Assembly: GCA_002724675.1 (NCBI GenBank)
Contig: PBPL01000046.1
Span: 1-41,268, forward strand
Direction of reading: 5' to 3'
Length of the DNA: 41,268 nucleotides
DNA from: Deltaproteobacteria bacterium
Lineage (GTDB): Bacteria; Myxococcota_A; UBA796; UBA9615
The notes beneath the pieces are model-generated. The model had not been told where the DNA came from and did no database searches. It worked only from the letters and a program-made list of their open reading frames with translations. Shown in pieces: positions 18,835 to 27,230 of the stretch. Position 1 is the first letter of the stretch. The number at the start of each line of letters is the position of its first letter. A program made the translations under genes and the position numbers.

Positions 18835-20037
18835 TCAACCAGAGCAACCAGGGTCGGCGTCGATGGCATCGCTGGACCGAGGCACGAGACTCAGGTCTGG
18901 AACCAAGTCGGCGACGAGGTCGACGATCCAGAGATTCACACACTCCAGGGACTTGGCTTCGTTGGGGCAGGGCTCACAGCTGACCGCGAGGAATGCAGCC
19001 GCCTGCTCACAAGGGATGCCCGTATCGCGAAGATCCAGAAAGGTCTTGAAGGCGCCTCCGGCGATGCTGTCCGCAGCTCCCCCGGGCGTCGAGCTCACGA
19101 ACGTGCCAGAGAATTCAGCTTCATAGAACGTCAGAGGAATCTCTCCGAAGATGGGCACCTCGATAGACACCGTGATGTCAGCCGGACCTGCACTGAAGTA
19201 GGGATCGGACCAGCCCCCACCAGCCTCCCTGGCATCCGACCCCGCAGAGTCGTCATCATCGCCAGCCGAATCGTCATCATCGCCAGCGGAGTCGTCATCA
19301 TCTCCTGCCGGATCGGGCCCCGTCAGGTCAGCAGTCTCAGTGCACAGGTCCTGTGCCGGAGGGTCACTACCAGCCACCGGACGGGCAGCGAGTAGCCCCA
19401 GGAAATCGTCACTCTGAGCAACCACTCCTGTAAGCAGCGTCTGGTTCAGCTTGTCCAGGACAGCGCCAGCGCCAGCCGGCATCACCAGAGCACCGCTGCC
19501 CACATCCCACGCATAGGCGCGACCCACCAGATTCTGCTCCACGGGCACACTGCCCACATCCGAGGTGGTGAACTCCATTGAGTCCTGACCGTCATCCCAG
19601 GTCACCGACGCTGTGTAGAGCGTGCTGTATTCCAGCGGCACCGAGGGAATGAATACCCAACGGGTCTCCGACACCATCTTGGCCGTCAGCTCCACTTGGG
19701 CCCCATTGTCTACTCGCGCCAGCGTGCCCTCTGCAGTCGTCGGACCGCTGAAGTCGACCCACAGCACCGTGCGGACGTAGACACCCGTCGAGCCCGCCGC
19801 GGGATAGAACGAATCGATGACCACCGCGGCATCGTCATCGTCCCCTGGCGTGGAGTCATCGTCATCTCCAGCGCTGTCATCATCATCACCAGCATCGTCG
19901 TCATCGTCGTCAGGCGGCGTGATGACATCATCATCCGCACTGTCGTCGTCATCTCCGTTCAACGACACGCCACAACCCGTGGCAGACAAGAGACCAAAGA
20001 GTAGGACCAGGGCGAGCCAGAGGCGATTCGTAGACAT
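18835..20037 (-). CDS. Lipoprotein with DDDDS repeats and Big_5/Ig-like segment
   Basis: Lipobox LLSATGC; GDDDDSAGDDDDS tracts; Ig-like region with IDSFYPAAGSTGVYVRTVLWVDFSGP and TLYTASVTWDDGQDSMEFTTSD. Confidence 0.82.
   Translation of the reverse strand: MSTNRLWLALVLLFGLLSATGCGVSLNGDDDDSADDDVITPPDDDDDDAGDDDDSAGDDDDSTPGDDDDAAVVIDSFYPAAGSTGVYVRTVLWVDFSGPTTAEGTLARVDNGAQVELTAKMVSETRWVFIPSVPLEYSTLYTASVTWDDGQDSMEFTTSDVGSVPVEQNLVGRAYAWDVGSGALVMPAGAGAVLDKLNQTLLTGVVAQSDDFLGLLAARPVAGSDPPAQDLCTETADLTGPDPAGDDDDSAGDDDDSAGDDDDSAGSDAREAGGGWSDPYFSAGPADITVSIEVPIFGEIPLTFYEAEFSGTFVSSTPGGAADSIAGGAFKTFLDLRDTGIPCEQAAAFLAVSCEPCPNEAKSLECVNLWIVDLVADLVPDLSLVPRSSDAIDADPGCSG
19244..19306 (-). repeat. Three tandem 21-bp units encoding (GDDDDSA)3
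   Basis: gcagagtcgtcatcatcgcca / gccgaatcgtcatcatcgcca / gcggagtcgtcatcatctcct. Confidence 0.9.
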
Positions 20038-20184
20038 GAAGTGGTTCCTCGTATCAGGGGGCGGCGGAGGATACCACGCCACTGTCCCAGCCAAAGCAGG
20101 AAGCTGGGGGGCCCGGTTAGCTGGAGCTAAGACCCAGCCTCGTTCTCACTGAACAAGAGCTTCCACGAGCGCACCTTGAGGAGT

Positions 20185-21240
20185 CTAGGGCGAAGCCTTC
20201 GTGGCCCTCGCCGAGCGAACATCTCGCCAGAAGCGAAGGAAGTTATCCCCCGAAATGGCCCGGACATCAGTAGCGCTCAAGCCTGCCGCACCGAGGTCGG
20301 CTTGTAGCTTGGGAAGATCTCGGCTCCCCGCCAGTCCCACAGGACTCTTGATGATGCCGTCCCAGTCCGATCCGATCCCCACATGTGCCACGCCGACTCG
20401 CTGCACAAGCCCACGAACCTGGGCAACGACATCCGCCCGGGTCGCCGGCCGGCCACTGACGACAAAGGGACCATGGAACATGGCGCCAATGAGCCCACCC
20501 TTGCGCGCAATGGCAGTCAGGAGGCTATCCGAGAGGTTCCGCGGAACATCACAGAGCGCGCGGGCATTGGAGTGGGAAGCTAGGACCGGCGCTCGGGACA
20601 ACTCCACCGTCTCCAACGTCGCTCTGTCACTCATGTGTGAGACATCCAGCACCAGGCCCAGGTCATTGCACAGCCGAACAAGAGATCGGCCCGCCTCAGT
20701 AAGACCACCACCTGTCTTTCGAGGCTCCGCTGAAGAGTCCGCGTATGGAGAGGACTCCGACCAGGTCAGCCCCACCACAGACAGACCAAGATCTCGGAAC
20801 TCCCGAAGGGTCTTCTCCCCCTCCACCAAGGCTGTGCCACCCTCCAATGCAATCACCACAGCAATCCTGCCACTCCGGACAACCTGCTCCAGCTGTTCGG
20901 GCCCCGTGACGAGCGCCGCCTGGTGGCCACTCTGGAGAACCATGTTCCGAATGCGGCGAATCTTTCCCAGGGCCACACCACGCGGGTCCGCCACGCCACG
21001 GGGAACCCAGGCTGCCTCCACCACCACGTTGACCCCAGCATCCAGCAAGGACGGCAGCGACGATTCCAGCCGTTCATCGGACCAGGGTGCCGGGAGACTC
21101 ATCATCGCCGTCACCGTATCCAGATGAAGGTCTACAACGAGCGGAGGGGTCCTCGAGGGCCGGTCACTGGCCACGCCAGGGATCGAGAAGGCCAGGAGAA
21201 TAGCCAGGAGAACCACGAGCAGTCTGCCGATTCGCCACAC
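20185..21240 (-). CDS. Membrane (renal) dipeptidase, peptidase family M19, exported
   Basis: Signal/TM N-term, DLHLDT, VIALEGG, LDVSHMSD, LASHSNARALCDVPRNLSD, GIGSDWDG. GTG start. Confidence 0.93.
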   Translation of the reverse strand: MWRIGRLLVVLLAILLAFSIPGVASDRPSRTPPLVVDLHLDTVTAMMSLPAPWSDERLESSLPSLLDAGVNVVVEAAWVPRGVADPRGVALGKIRRIRNMVLQSGHQAALVTGPEQLEQVVRSGRIAVVIALEGGTALVEGEKTLREFRDLGLSVVGLTWSESSPYADSSAEPRKTGGGLTEAGRSLVRLCNDLGLVLDVSHMSDRATLETVELSRAPVLASHSNARALCDVPRNLSDSLLTAIARKGGLIGAMFHGPFVVSGRPATRADVVAQVRGLVQRVGVAHVGIGSDWDGIIKSPVGLAGSRDLPKLQADLGAAGLSATDVRAISGDNFLRFWRDVRSARATKASP

Positions 21241-21321
21241 AAGGCGATGCTATCATCACACCCGGTGAATGATGCCAACCCTCCCAACACGCCAACTTCG
21301 CGCAGCGGTAAGCGCTGGGCC

Positions 21322-22269
21322 ATGTGCAGAACTTGGCTCGTCCTCGCGGTTCTGGCCTCCACCGGCTGCAGTGACTACTTCGACCACACCGGTGTCGTCG
21401 TAGGCGACGACTGCATTCAAGCCACGGTAGATCGCAAGCGACCCGCCACGGGCGAAGAAAACGCCTACATATCCGGTTGGGTCTTCGGCGAACTCAACTG
21501 CCCAGCACCTGGCGGTATTCTGATCGTCAGGAACCCTGAACAAGAGTCAGTCGACGGTCTGCTAACCCGCCATCATGGCAACCGACAGATCCGCTTCCGA
21601 CCCGTCCCCCCCCTCCAGACTGCGACCACCTATGAGGCCTACCTCGAAGTGAGTAACGGCTTCCTGTCGTGGAGTTTCTCCACCTCCTCGCTAGGGCTAC
21701 CCATTGAAGCGGACCTGGCACGGGTTGCACTAGCCTTTCCATTGAGTGAAGGACTCTTGCTCGACCCAGCTGGCCTCGCTGGTGTGTTACCGCCGGCTCT
21801 CTCGGGACTGCACCCAATCGTCCAATTCCAGAACGACCCAGGTCAGTTCAACGTCCCGGTGCGGCTGGGGGTGCAAGTGCTAGCGGATACCGGTGGCCCC
21901 CAGGATCTGGACCAGCCCACACACGAACTGGTCGCCAGCTGGAGCGACCCCTTCTTCGAGATCCGGCTCCCTCGGCTCGAGCACGCCATGGGGGCCTGGG
22001 ACCTAGTGGTCGAGGAACCTGTCTTTGAGGGTGTCATCGCATCGAACCCCAGCGACAACGGTTCCGTCAGCCTGAGCGGACTCTGGGACACCCGGTCGGC
22101 GGAGGCATTCCTCGGAACAGGCTCGGGCTCCCTCTGCGTCATGGCCATGAACGCTGGCGGGCAGAATTGTGAAGCTTGCAGTGACGGTGAGGTCGCTTGC
22201 TTGCCTCTACTGTTGGCCGAGGTGCCGACCGTCAACTGGCTCGGGATGCTCCAGCAAGTCGGAGAGTAG
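21322..22269 (+). CDS. Lipoprotein, divergent paralogue of the 18835-20037 product
   Basis: MCRTWLVLAVLASTGC lipobox; shares an Ig-like T.TTY.A segment, SDPFF segment and C-terminal cysteine cluster with the neighbour. The ORF-track extension to 20923 runs antisense through the dipeptidase and is discounted. Confidence 0.75.
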   Translation: MCRTWLVLAVLASTGCSDYFDHTGVVVGDDCIQATVDRKRPATGEENAYISGWVFGELNCPAPGGILIVRNPEQESVDGLLTRHHGNRQIRFRPVPPLQTATTYEAYLEVSNGFLSWSFSTSSLGLPIEADLARVALAFPLSEGLLLDPAGLAGVLPPALSGLHPIVQFQNDPGQFNVPVRLGVQVLADTGGPQDLDQPTHELVASWSDPFFEIRLPRLEHAMGAWDLVVEEPVFEGVIASNPSDNGSVSLSGLWDTRSAEAFLGTGSGSLCVMAMNAGGQNCEACSDGEVACLPLLLAEVPTVNWLGMLQQVGE

Positions 22270-22305
22270 GTTCAGCCCCAACCAATCTGAGCAGGGACGC
22301 GTCCA

Positions 22306-22932
22306 CTAAGCGATGGCCGCCGGGCTCTCCACATCGTCACCTGGTCGGTACAAGAGTCGTTGCTGAATCTGTCCCGGCAGGTCGGGGCTGAAGCAACGAC
22401 GACACCGAGCCTCATAAGCCTCCGTCTCGCCCACCAACACACGCTCCGCCCGGTTGACGATGCGCTGACTGCGATCGGCCGGGTTTCCACACTGCATACA
22501 AATCGCGAGATTCTTGGTCACGAACTCCGCGATAGCCATCAAGGTCGGGATGGGCTCGAACGGCTCGCCGCGGAAGTCCTGATCCAACCCCGCTACCACC
22601 ACACGACTGCCTCCGTTTGCAAGGCTCTCGACGACCGGAACAATGTCGGCCCCAAAGAACTGCACTTCGTCGATTCCAATGACAGGAATGCCCTGACCCA
22701 AGCGCCAGACCTCCTCCGCTTTCTCCACGAGGCTGGCCTTCAGAGACATCTTGCTGTGGGAAACGATGTCGGTATCGGAATATCGAACGTCAATACGTGG
22801 CTTGAAGATGCGCACGTCCTGCTTCGCATAACGAGCGCGCACCAGGCGCCGGATCAACTCTTCGGTCTTGCCGGAGAACATGCAGCCGGTGACCACCTCA
22901 ATCCAACCGGTTCCTTGCGGTGTCAGATGCAT
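22306..22932 (-). CDS. tdk: Thymidine kinase
   Basis: EVVTGCMFSGKTEELIRRL P-loop, IGIDEVQFF, VVVAGLDQDFRGEPF, zinc-binding CMQCG...CRRCF. Confidence 0.97.
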   Translation of the reverse strand: MHLTPQGTGWIEVVTGCMFSGKTEELIRRLVRARYAKQDVRIFKPRIDVRYSDTDIVSHSKMSLKASLVEKAEEVWRLGQGIPVIGIDEVQFFGADIVPVVESLANGGSRVVVAGLDQDFRGEPFEPIPTLMAIAEFVTKNLAICMQCGNPADRSQRIVNRAERVLVGETEAYEARCRRCFSPDLPGQIQQRLLYRPGDDVESPAAIA

Positions 22933-23007
22933 GTCCGTCTATTCGTCTTCGAGGCTGCTGGGTGAGAAAGTGAGAGCGTGTCTGGGGCGAGAGGACAAGG
23001 AGCCGGC

Positions 23008-24264
23008 TCAGGGTAGCCGGAAACGAATGCGCTTGATGTTGTCCCAGGCAAGATGGGCCGTGTCCCCCTCCGTTCCAATGGTACAGAACTGAGCAAATTC
23101 GCCCAGACAGTCCCGAGGGAGGGGGCGCTCGGCCCAAGGGTTGTGTAGCACCCGCAGCGTGAACACGACTTTGTCCCGAGCCCACTCCTTGTCAGCCAAC
23201 ACGACGGCCGACAAACGACTCAATCGTTCCTCGGAGAACACGCCGTACTTACTGGTGTCTTGCTGGTACGACTTCAGCTGCTCCACACGGCCCCCGTGAG
23301 TGGTCCAGTTGAATGAATAGTCCGGCTTCCCGTACAGATAGTCTTGTAAGAACGTGTCGGGGAGCGACCAGGTTTCGTTGCAGAACACCGTGGCCACGAG
23401 CGGCAGATCCGGCGGGGCATCCTTCTCGGCTCTCTCCAGCAAGCTCTCGATGCAGTCACGTACCTTGCCCAACACATCCGGTGTCTGGAGCGGCGAGATA
23501 CGGAAGCGAACCAGAGAGGTCGCGTCCTGGTTGAGCTTGTCGAGGATGGAGAACTCAAGGTGGATGTTTTGGTCCCGATACTCCGCATACTTGCCATGCC
23601 ACGAGCCATCATCGAGTGAGTCGAGCCAGACCTGAAGCGCCCGCTTGATGGGGCGCGGGTCGAAGTCATACGGCAGCCACTTCTTCAGATACACGGAGAA
23701 GAGATAGTGATGATGGATCCGGTTTAGCTCTCGAATCAGGTGCCGAAACACCGTATTCGAGCCGCGCATCTGGACCTCGGGTAGATAGGCCACCACGCCA
23801 AGACCAAACTCATGACCGCCGTCGCTGCTGGCCACCTTCATCCAGCCGCCGGCCTCCTCGGCATGCTCAACCACGCCGATGTCGTGGTAACGCATGATCT
23901 CGTGCACAGCCAGTTCTGCAAAGGCCTGGAAGAAGACCTCATTTTCCAGGTGCGTAAGGCGGGACGCGAGGCCCGTCCTAGCGAGACTCGGGACATGCTC
24001 CCACCAGGTATTGATCTGATCCCGAAACGCCTGGATAGCAGGCTCCTCACGAGTCAGTAACGACACCAAAAACGACGGATGCGGCTGCTCCAACGCAGCC
24101 AACTCAGCACGCAGTTCTGGAGTAAAGAGTGCGGCGTCCACCAACGGGGTTCTCCCTGCCCGGAGAGTTGTACGCCAGACCCTCCTCGGGCCGTGCGCGG
24201 ATTTGGGAGTATACGCAACGCTCCCTGCGCCAAGCAAAAGACCCACGGCCAAGGCGACGCTCAC
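23008..24264 (-). CDS. Uncharacterised exported/membrane-anchored protein
   Basis: Long ORF; hydrophobic SVALAVGLLLGAGSVAY near a GTG at 24264. The N-terminal part of the tracked ORF (to 24603) overlaps the divergent EcsC gene and is unlikely. Confidence 0.65.
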   Translation of the reverse strand: MSVALAVGLLLGAGSVAYTPKSAHGPRRVWRTTLRAGRTPLVDAALFTPELRAELAALEQPHPSFLVSLLTREEPAIQAFRDQINTWWEHVPSLARTGLASRLTHLENEVFFQAFAELAVHEIMRYHDIGVVEHAEEAGGWMKVASSDGGHEFGLGVVAYLPEVQMRGSNTVFRHLIRELNRIHHHYLFSVYLKKWLPYDFDPRPIKRALQVWLDSLDDGSWHGKYAEYRDQNIHLEFSILDKLNQDATSLVRFRISPLQTPDVLGKVRDCIESLLERAEKDAPPDLPLVATVFCNETWSLPDTFLQDYLYGKPDYSFNWTTHGGRVEQLKSYQQDTSKYGVFSEERLSRLSAVVLADKEWARDKVVFTLRVLHNPWAERPLPRDCLGEFAQFCTIGTEGDTAHLAWDNIKRIRFRLP

Positions 24265-24321
24265 ACAACTGGATAGGGATGGGAGCCAACGTTTCTCATC
24301 GGCGGCCCTATAATCCGCCCG

Positions 24322-25029
24322 ATGAAAGCTGAAGAGATGCTCAGAGGCGTGTTCGAGACCTTCGACGAGGGCATTCTCCAGCGCCTCTACAAGGCGGCGT
24401 CCGTCGATGACGCGCGAGTCCTGGCCGACTTCGCCGCCGCTGGCCATGTCCTGCCAGAGATCAAGGCATTGCAGTCCGTCGATGTGCAGATTATCGATCC
24501 CATCGTCGACCGATACATCCGCAACGCGCGACGTTCGGCCGCCGTTTCTGGAGCATCGCTGGGCATCGGGGGGTGGGTTGGAGTGCCTCCGGGGTTGCTG
24601 CACATGATGGTGGTACTCATCCGGCTCGCCCAGAGGACATCCCTCGCTTATGGCTTCGACTACCGAACCCCCAGAGAAGAAGTCGAGCTGTGGAAGACGC
24701 TCGCTCTCGCCGTGGATGCCAACCTAGAGTGGGACGGGAAGGATGCGGACGTACTGCGACGACTCCCGGCCGTCTTCCGTGGCAGCACGACGTTTGCGAA
24801 TCCTCTGCTGGCCAAGGCCTTTCGAGCCGTCGCACAGCGCGTCGCAAGCCTGGCCGGAAGGCGTGTCAGTCGCCTGCTCCCGGTACTGGGAGGAGGCACT
24901 GGGCTCGTCCTGAACTACCTTGAGGTGGACCGAGTTGGACGGCGCATGAAGAGCGCTTTCCGGAGTCGGCATGCTGTTCAGGGTTTCGACTCGTCGACCG
25001 CGGTCGAGGTCGAGGTGCTCAACGGATGA
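24322..25029 (+). CDS. EcsC-family protein
   Basis: IIDPIVDRYIRNARRSAAVSGASLGIGGWVGVPPGLLHMMVVLIRLAQRTSLAYGFD resembles the EcsC pattern. Confidence 0.75.
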   Translation: MKAEEMLRGVFETFDEGILQRLYKAASVDDARVLADFAAAGHVLPEIKALQSVDVQIIDPIVDRYIRNARRSAAVSGASLGIGGWVGVPPGLLHMMVVLIRLAQRTSLAYGFDYRTPREEVELWKTLALAVDANLEWDGKDADVLRRLPAVFRGSTTFANPLLAKAFRAVAQRVASLAGRRVSRLLPVLGGGTGLVLNYLEVDRVGRRMKSAFRSRHAVQGFDSSTAVEVEVLNG

Positions 25030-25099
25030 TAGGCTTCCGCAATCGGAGCGACAAACGCTCCAGACTCCCGTCTAGCCCCCGCCGCTTGACCCTGGATCG

Positions 25100-25957
25100 A
25101 TGATGAGACGGTTCGTTGTTTCGATAGTCCTGGCTCTCAGCCTGTCACTACCCTCGTGGTCCCTGGACGAGGCCCTCCTTCTGCCCACCCCAGCTGTGCC
25201 TCCAGCCGGAGCCCAGGAGGCTGCCGACGATGACGACAGCAGCGTGGCGGACGTCCCAGTCTCCTCGGAAGACCTCGTCCCCGGTGGGCTCGAGGCCGCC
25301 TCCACGTGGTCCCTCATTGCTGATGCCGATCTGGTCGTCCAAGGCGTCATCATCGTGCTGATTCTCTTCTCTGTGCTGTCCTGGGCCATCATCCTGCAGC
25401 GCTTCTTCCTCCTGCGACGGGCATGGGACCAATCGATCCAATTTCTGGATCTATTCTGGAAGTGCGACTCCCTGGAGGAAGCGCATAGAAGGCTCGCCGC
25501 ATATCCAGACTCCCCGGTTGCAGCGGTCTTCGAGGCCGGCTTCGAGGAACTGACAAAGCTCGGTGCTCAGCCCGGCGGAAGCCCTCACCTAGACAATGTG
25601 GCTCGCGCGCTGCGGAAGGCAGCCTCTGAGTCGCTGACTCGCCTGGAGCGCTGGATCCCCTTCCTGGCTTCATGCGGCAGCGCCGCTCCCTTCATCGGAC
25701 TGTTTGGAACCGTGTGGGGCATTCTGCGCGCATTCCAAGAAATCGGCGTGCGGGGAACGACATCCATTGCGGAAGTGGGGCCCTACATCTCCGAAGCCCT
25801 CATCGCTACAGCGGTGGGGCTGTTTGCGGCGATTCCGGCAGTCATGTTCTTTAACTACTTCGCCACCCGGCTGAAGGTGATCAGCGCGGAGATCAACCAC
25901 TTCACCTACGACTTTCTCAACCTCGTGGAACGCCACGAACGGACCCGGACTCCCTGA
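25100..25957 (+). CDS. tolQ: TolQ/ExbB/MotA-family proton channel protein with signal peptide and acidic leader
   Basis: LERWIPFLASCGSAAPFIGLFGTVWGILRAFQEIG and EALIATAVGLFAAIPAVMFFNYF; followed by TolR, TolA and TolB. Confidence 0.92.
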   Translation: MMRRFVVSIVLALSLSLPSWSLDEALLLPTPAVPPAGAQEAADDDDSSVADVPVSSEDLVPGGLEAASTWSLIADADLVVQGVIIVLILFSVLSWAIILQRFFLLRRAWDQSIQFLDLFWKCDSLEEAHRRLAAYPDSPVAAVFEAGFEELTKLGAQPGGSPHLDNVARALRKAASESLTRLERWIPFLASCGSAAPFIGLFGTVWGILRAFQEIGVRGTTSIAEVGPYISEALIATAVGLFAAIPAVMFFNYFATRLKVISAEINHFTYDFLNLVERHERTRTP

Positions 25958-26427
25958 TGGGCATGAGCGCTGGTGGCGGCGCGTCGGGGGGACCCGGAGA
26001 CTGGGGCTCTCCGGGCGTTCAGACCGTCCTAGCCGAGATCAACGTGACACCGTTTGTGGATGTCATGCTGGTGCTGCTCGTCATCTTCATGGTCACCGCC
26101 CCCTTGTTGACCCAGGGCATGGAAGTCAACCTGCCCCGAGTCAGCGCGACCAACCTCGAGCAGCTGGACGAGCAACCCGTCGTACTCACAGTGGATGCCA
26201 AGGGTGCCTGTTACGTTCTGAAGCAGGAGTTTCCCTGCACTGAGTTGGTCGATCGACTGCCGGCGATCTACGAACATCGCACCGACCAGAGTTTGTTCAT
26301 CCGAGGGGACGTGGACACCCCCTATGGCGACCTCATGAACGTCTTAGCTGCCGGCCGCAAGGCAGGAATTATCTCGGTGGGACTGGTGACCGAGCCGCCC
26401 ACCTCCGCCGACAAGGCCAGCCGCTAG
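25957..26427 (+). CDS. tolR: TolR/ExbD-family biopolymer transport protein
   Basis: LAEINVTPFVDVMLVLLVIFMVTAPLLTQGMEVNLP; TGATG overlap with tolQ. Confidence 0.95.
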   Translation: MGMSAGGGASGGPGDWGSPGVQTVLAEINVTPFVDVMLVLLVIFMVTAPLLTQGMEVNLPRVSATNLEQLDEQPVVLTVDAKGACYVLKQEFPCTELVDRLPAIYEHRTDQSLFIRGDVDTPYGDLMNVLAAGRKAGIISVGLVTEPPTSADKASR

Positions 26428-26432
26428 AGCCC

Positions 26433-27230
26433 ATGAGTTCCGGCGTCCGCTCCCAGGCACGCACCAGACCTCGCTATCAAGGTGTGCTGCGAGACCAGGG
26501 CCCCAACCTGGGCCGCACCGTGCTTCCTTCCTTCCTACTCCACCTACCGGTCTTCCTCGTGCTGATGTCCAGCTTCGGGACAGCCCGTGACGAGGCTCCG
26601 CTGATCGATCGAGACGTGTACATGGTGTCCACTGTCGTGCTGCCAAAGGCAGTGGGTCTGCCCGACAAGGCCTCCGCACCAAGGCCTCGCGCCGAAGGGG
26701 TCCAGGAAGCCCCAGAGGCTCCGCCTCCCCGTCCCAACGAGATGCTGCTGACCACACCGGAGGCCCCAGAGGACCAAGGTGAAGAGAAGGCGCAACCCAA
26801 GGAACCGCCCAAGGAGAAGCCAAAGAGTCCGAGCCGCGCCGACTTGCTCGCCCGACTCAACGTGGAGGAAGGCGAAGCCCGGTTCGCAACCGACCCAGAC
26901 AGTGACAGTGACATCGCCCCGGACACAGGCCTACAGCAACGCTTCGGCCGTTCACTAACCGCCTATGAGCGGCGTGTCCGCGACACAATCCAGTACAACT
27001 GGTTCCCCAAGTTTCGGGGGGCCGCGAAGGCCTCTCTGTGGAGCGCAGTGTCCTTCACAATCGATGACAACGGAACAATTCGTGACCCGCGCATCGAGCA
27101 AACAAGCGGCGACTTCGTCTATGACCAGAGTTGCCTGAGAGCGGTAAGCCGAACACGCCGCGTGCCACCACCACCGGCAAACGCCAATCGCTCGATTTCG
27201 GTAGGCTTCTCGCCGGAGGACAAGCCTTGA
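26433..27230 (+). CDS. tolA: TolA/TonB-like protein
   Basis: N-terminal TM, Pro/Glu/Lys-rich linker, C-term YERRVRDTIQYNWF...VSFTIDDNGTIRDPRIEQTSGDFVYDQSCLRAV; synteny. Confidence 0.85.
   Translation: MSSGVRSQARTRPRYQGVLRDQGPNLGRTVLPSFLLHLPVFLVLMSSFGTARDEAPLIDRDVYMVSTVVLPKAVGLPDKASAPRPRAEGVQEAPEAPPPRPNEMLLTTPEAPEDQGEEKAQPKEPPKEKPKSPSRADLLARLNVEEGEARFATDPDSDSDIAPDTGLQQRFGRSLTAYERRVRDTIQYNWFPKFRGAAKASLWSAVSFTIDDNGTIRDPRIEQTSGDFVYDQSCLRAVSRTRRVPPPPANANRSISVGFSPEDKP

Noticed and set aside
20923-21321. N-terminal extension of the 448-aa plus-strand ORF
   Set aside because: Runs antisense through the start of the M19 dipeptidase gene; the lipobox signal peptide begins at 21322.
24265-24603. N-terminal extension of the 531-aa minus-strand ORF
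   Set aside because: Antisense to the EcsC-like gene and lacks domain character; hydrophobic signal starts near the GTG at 24264.
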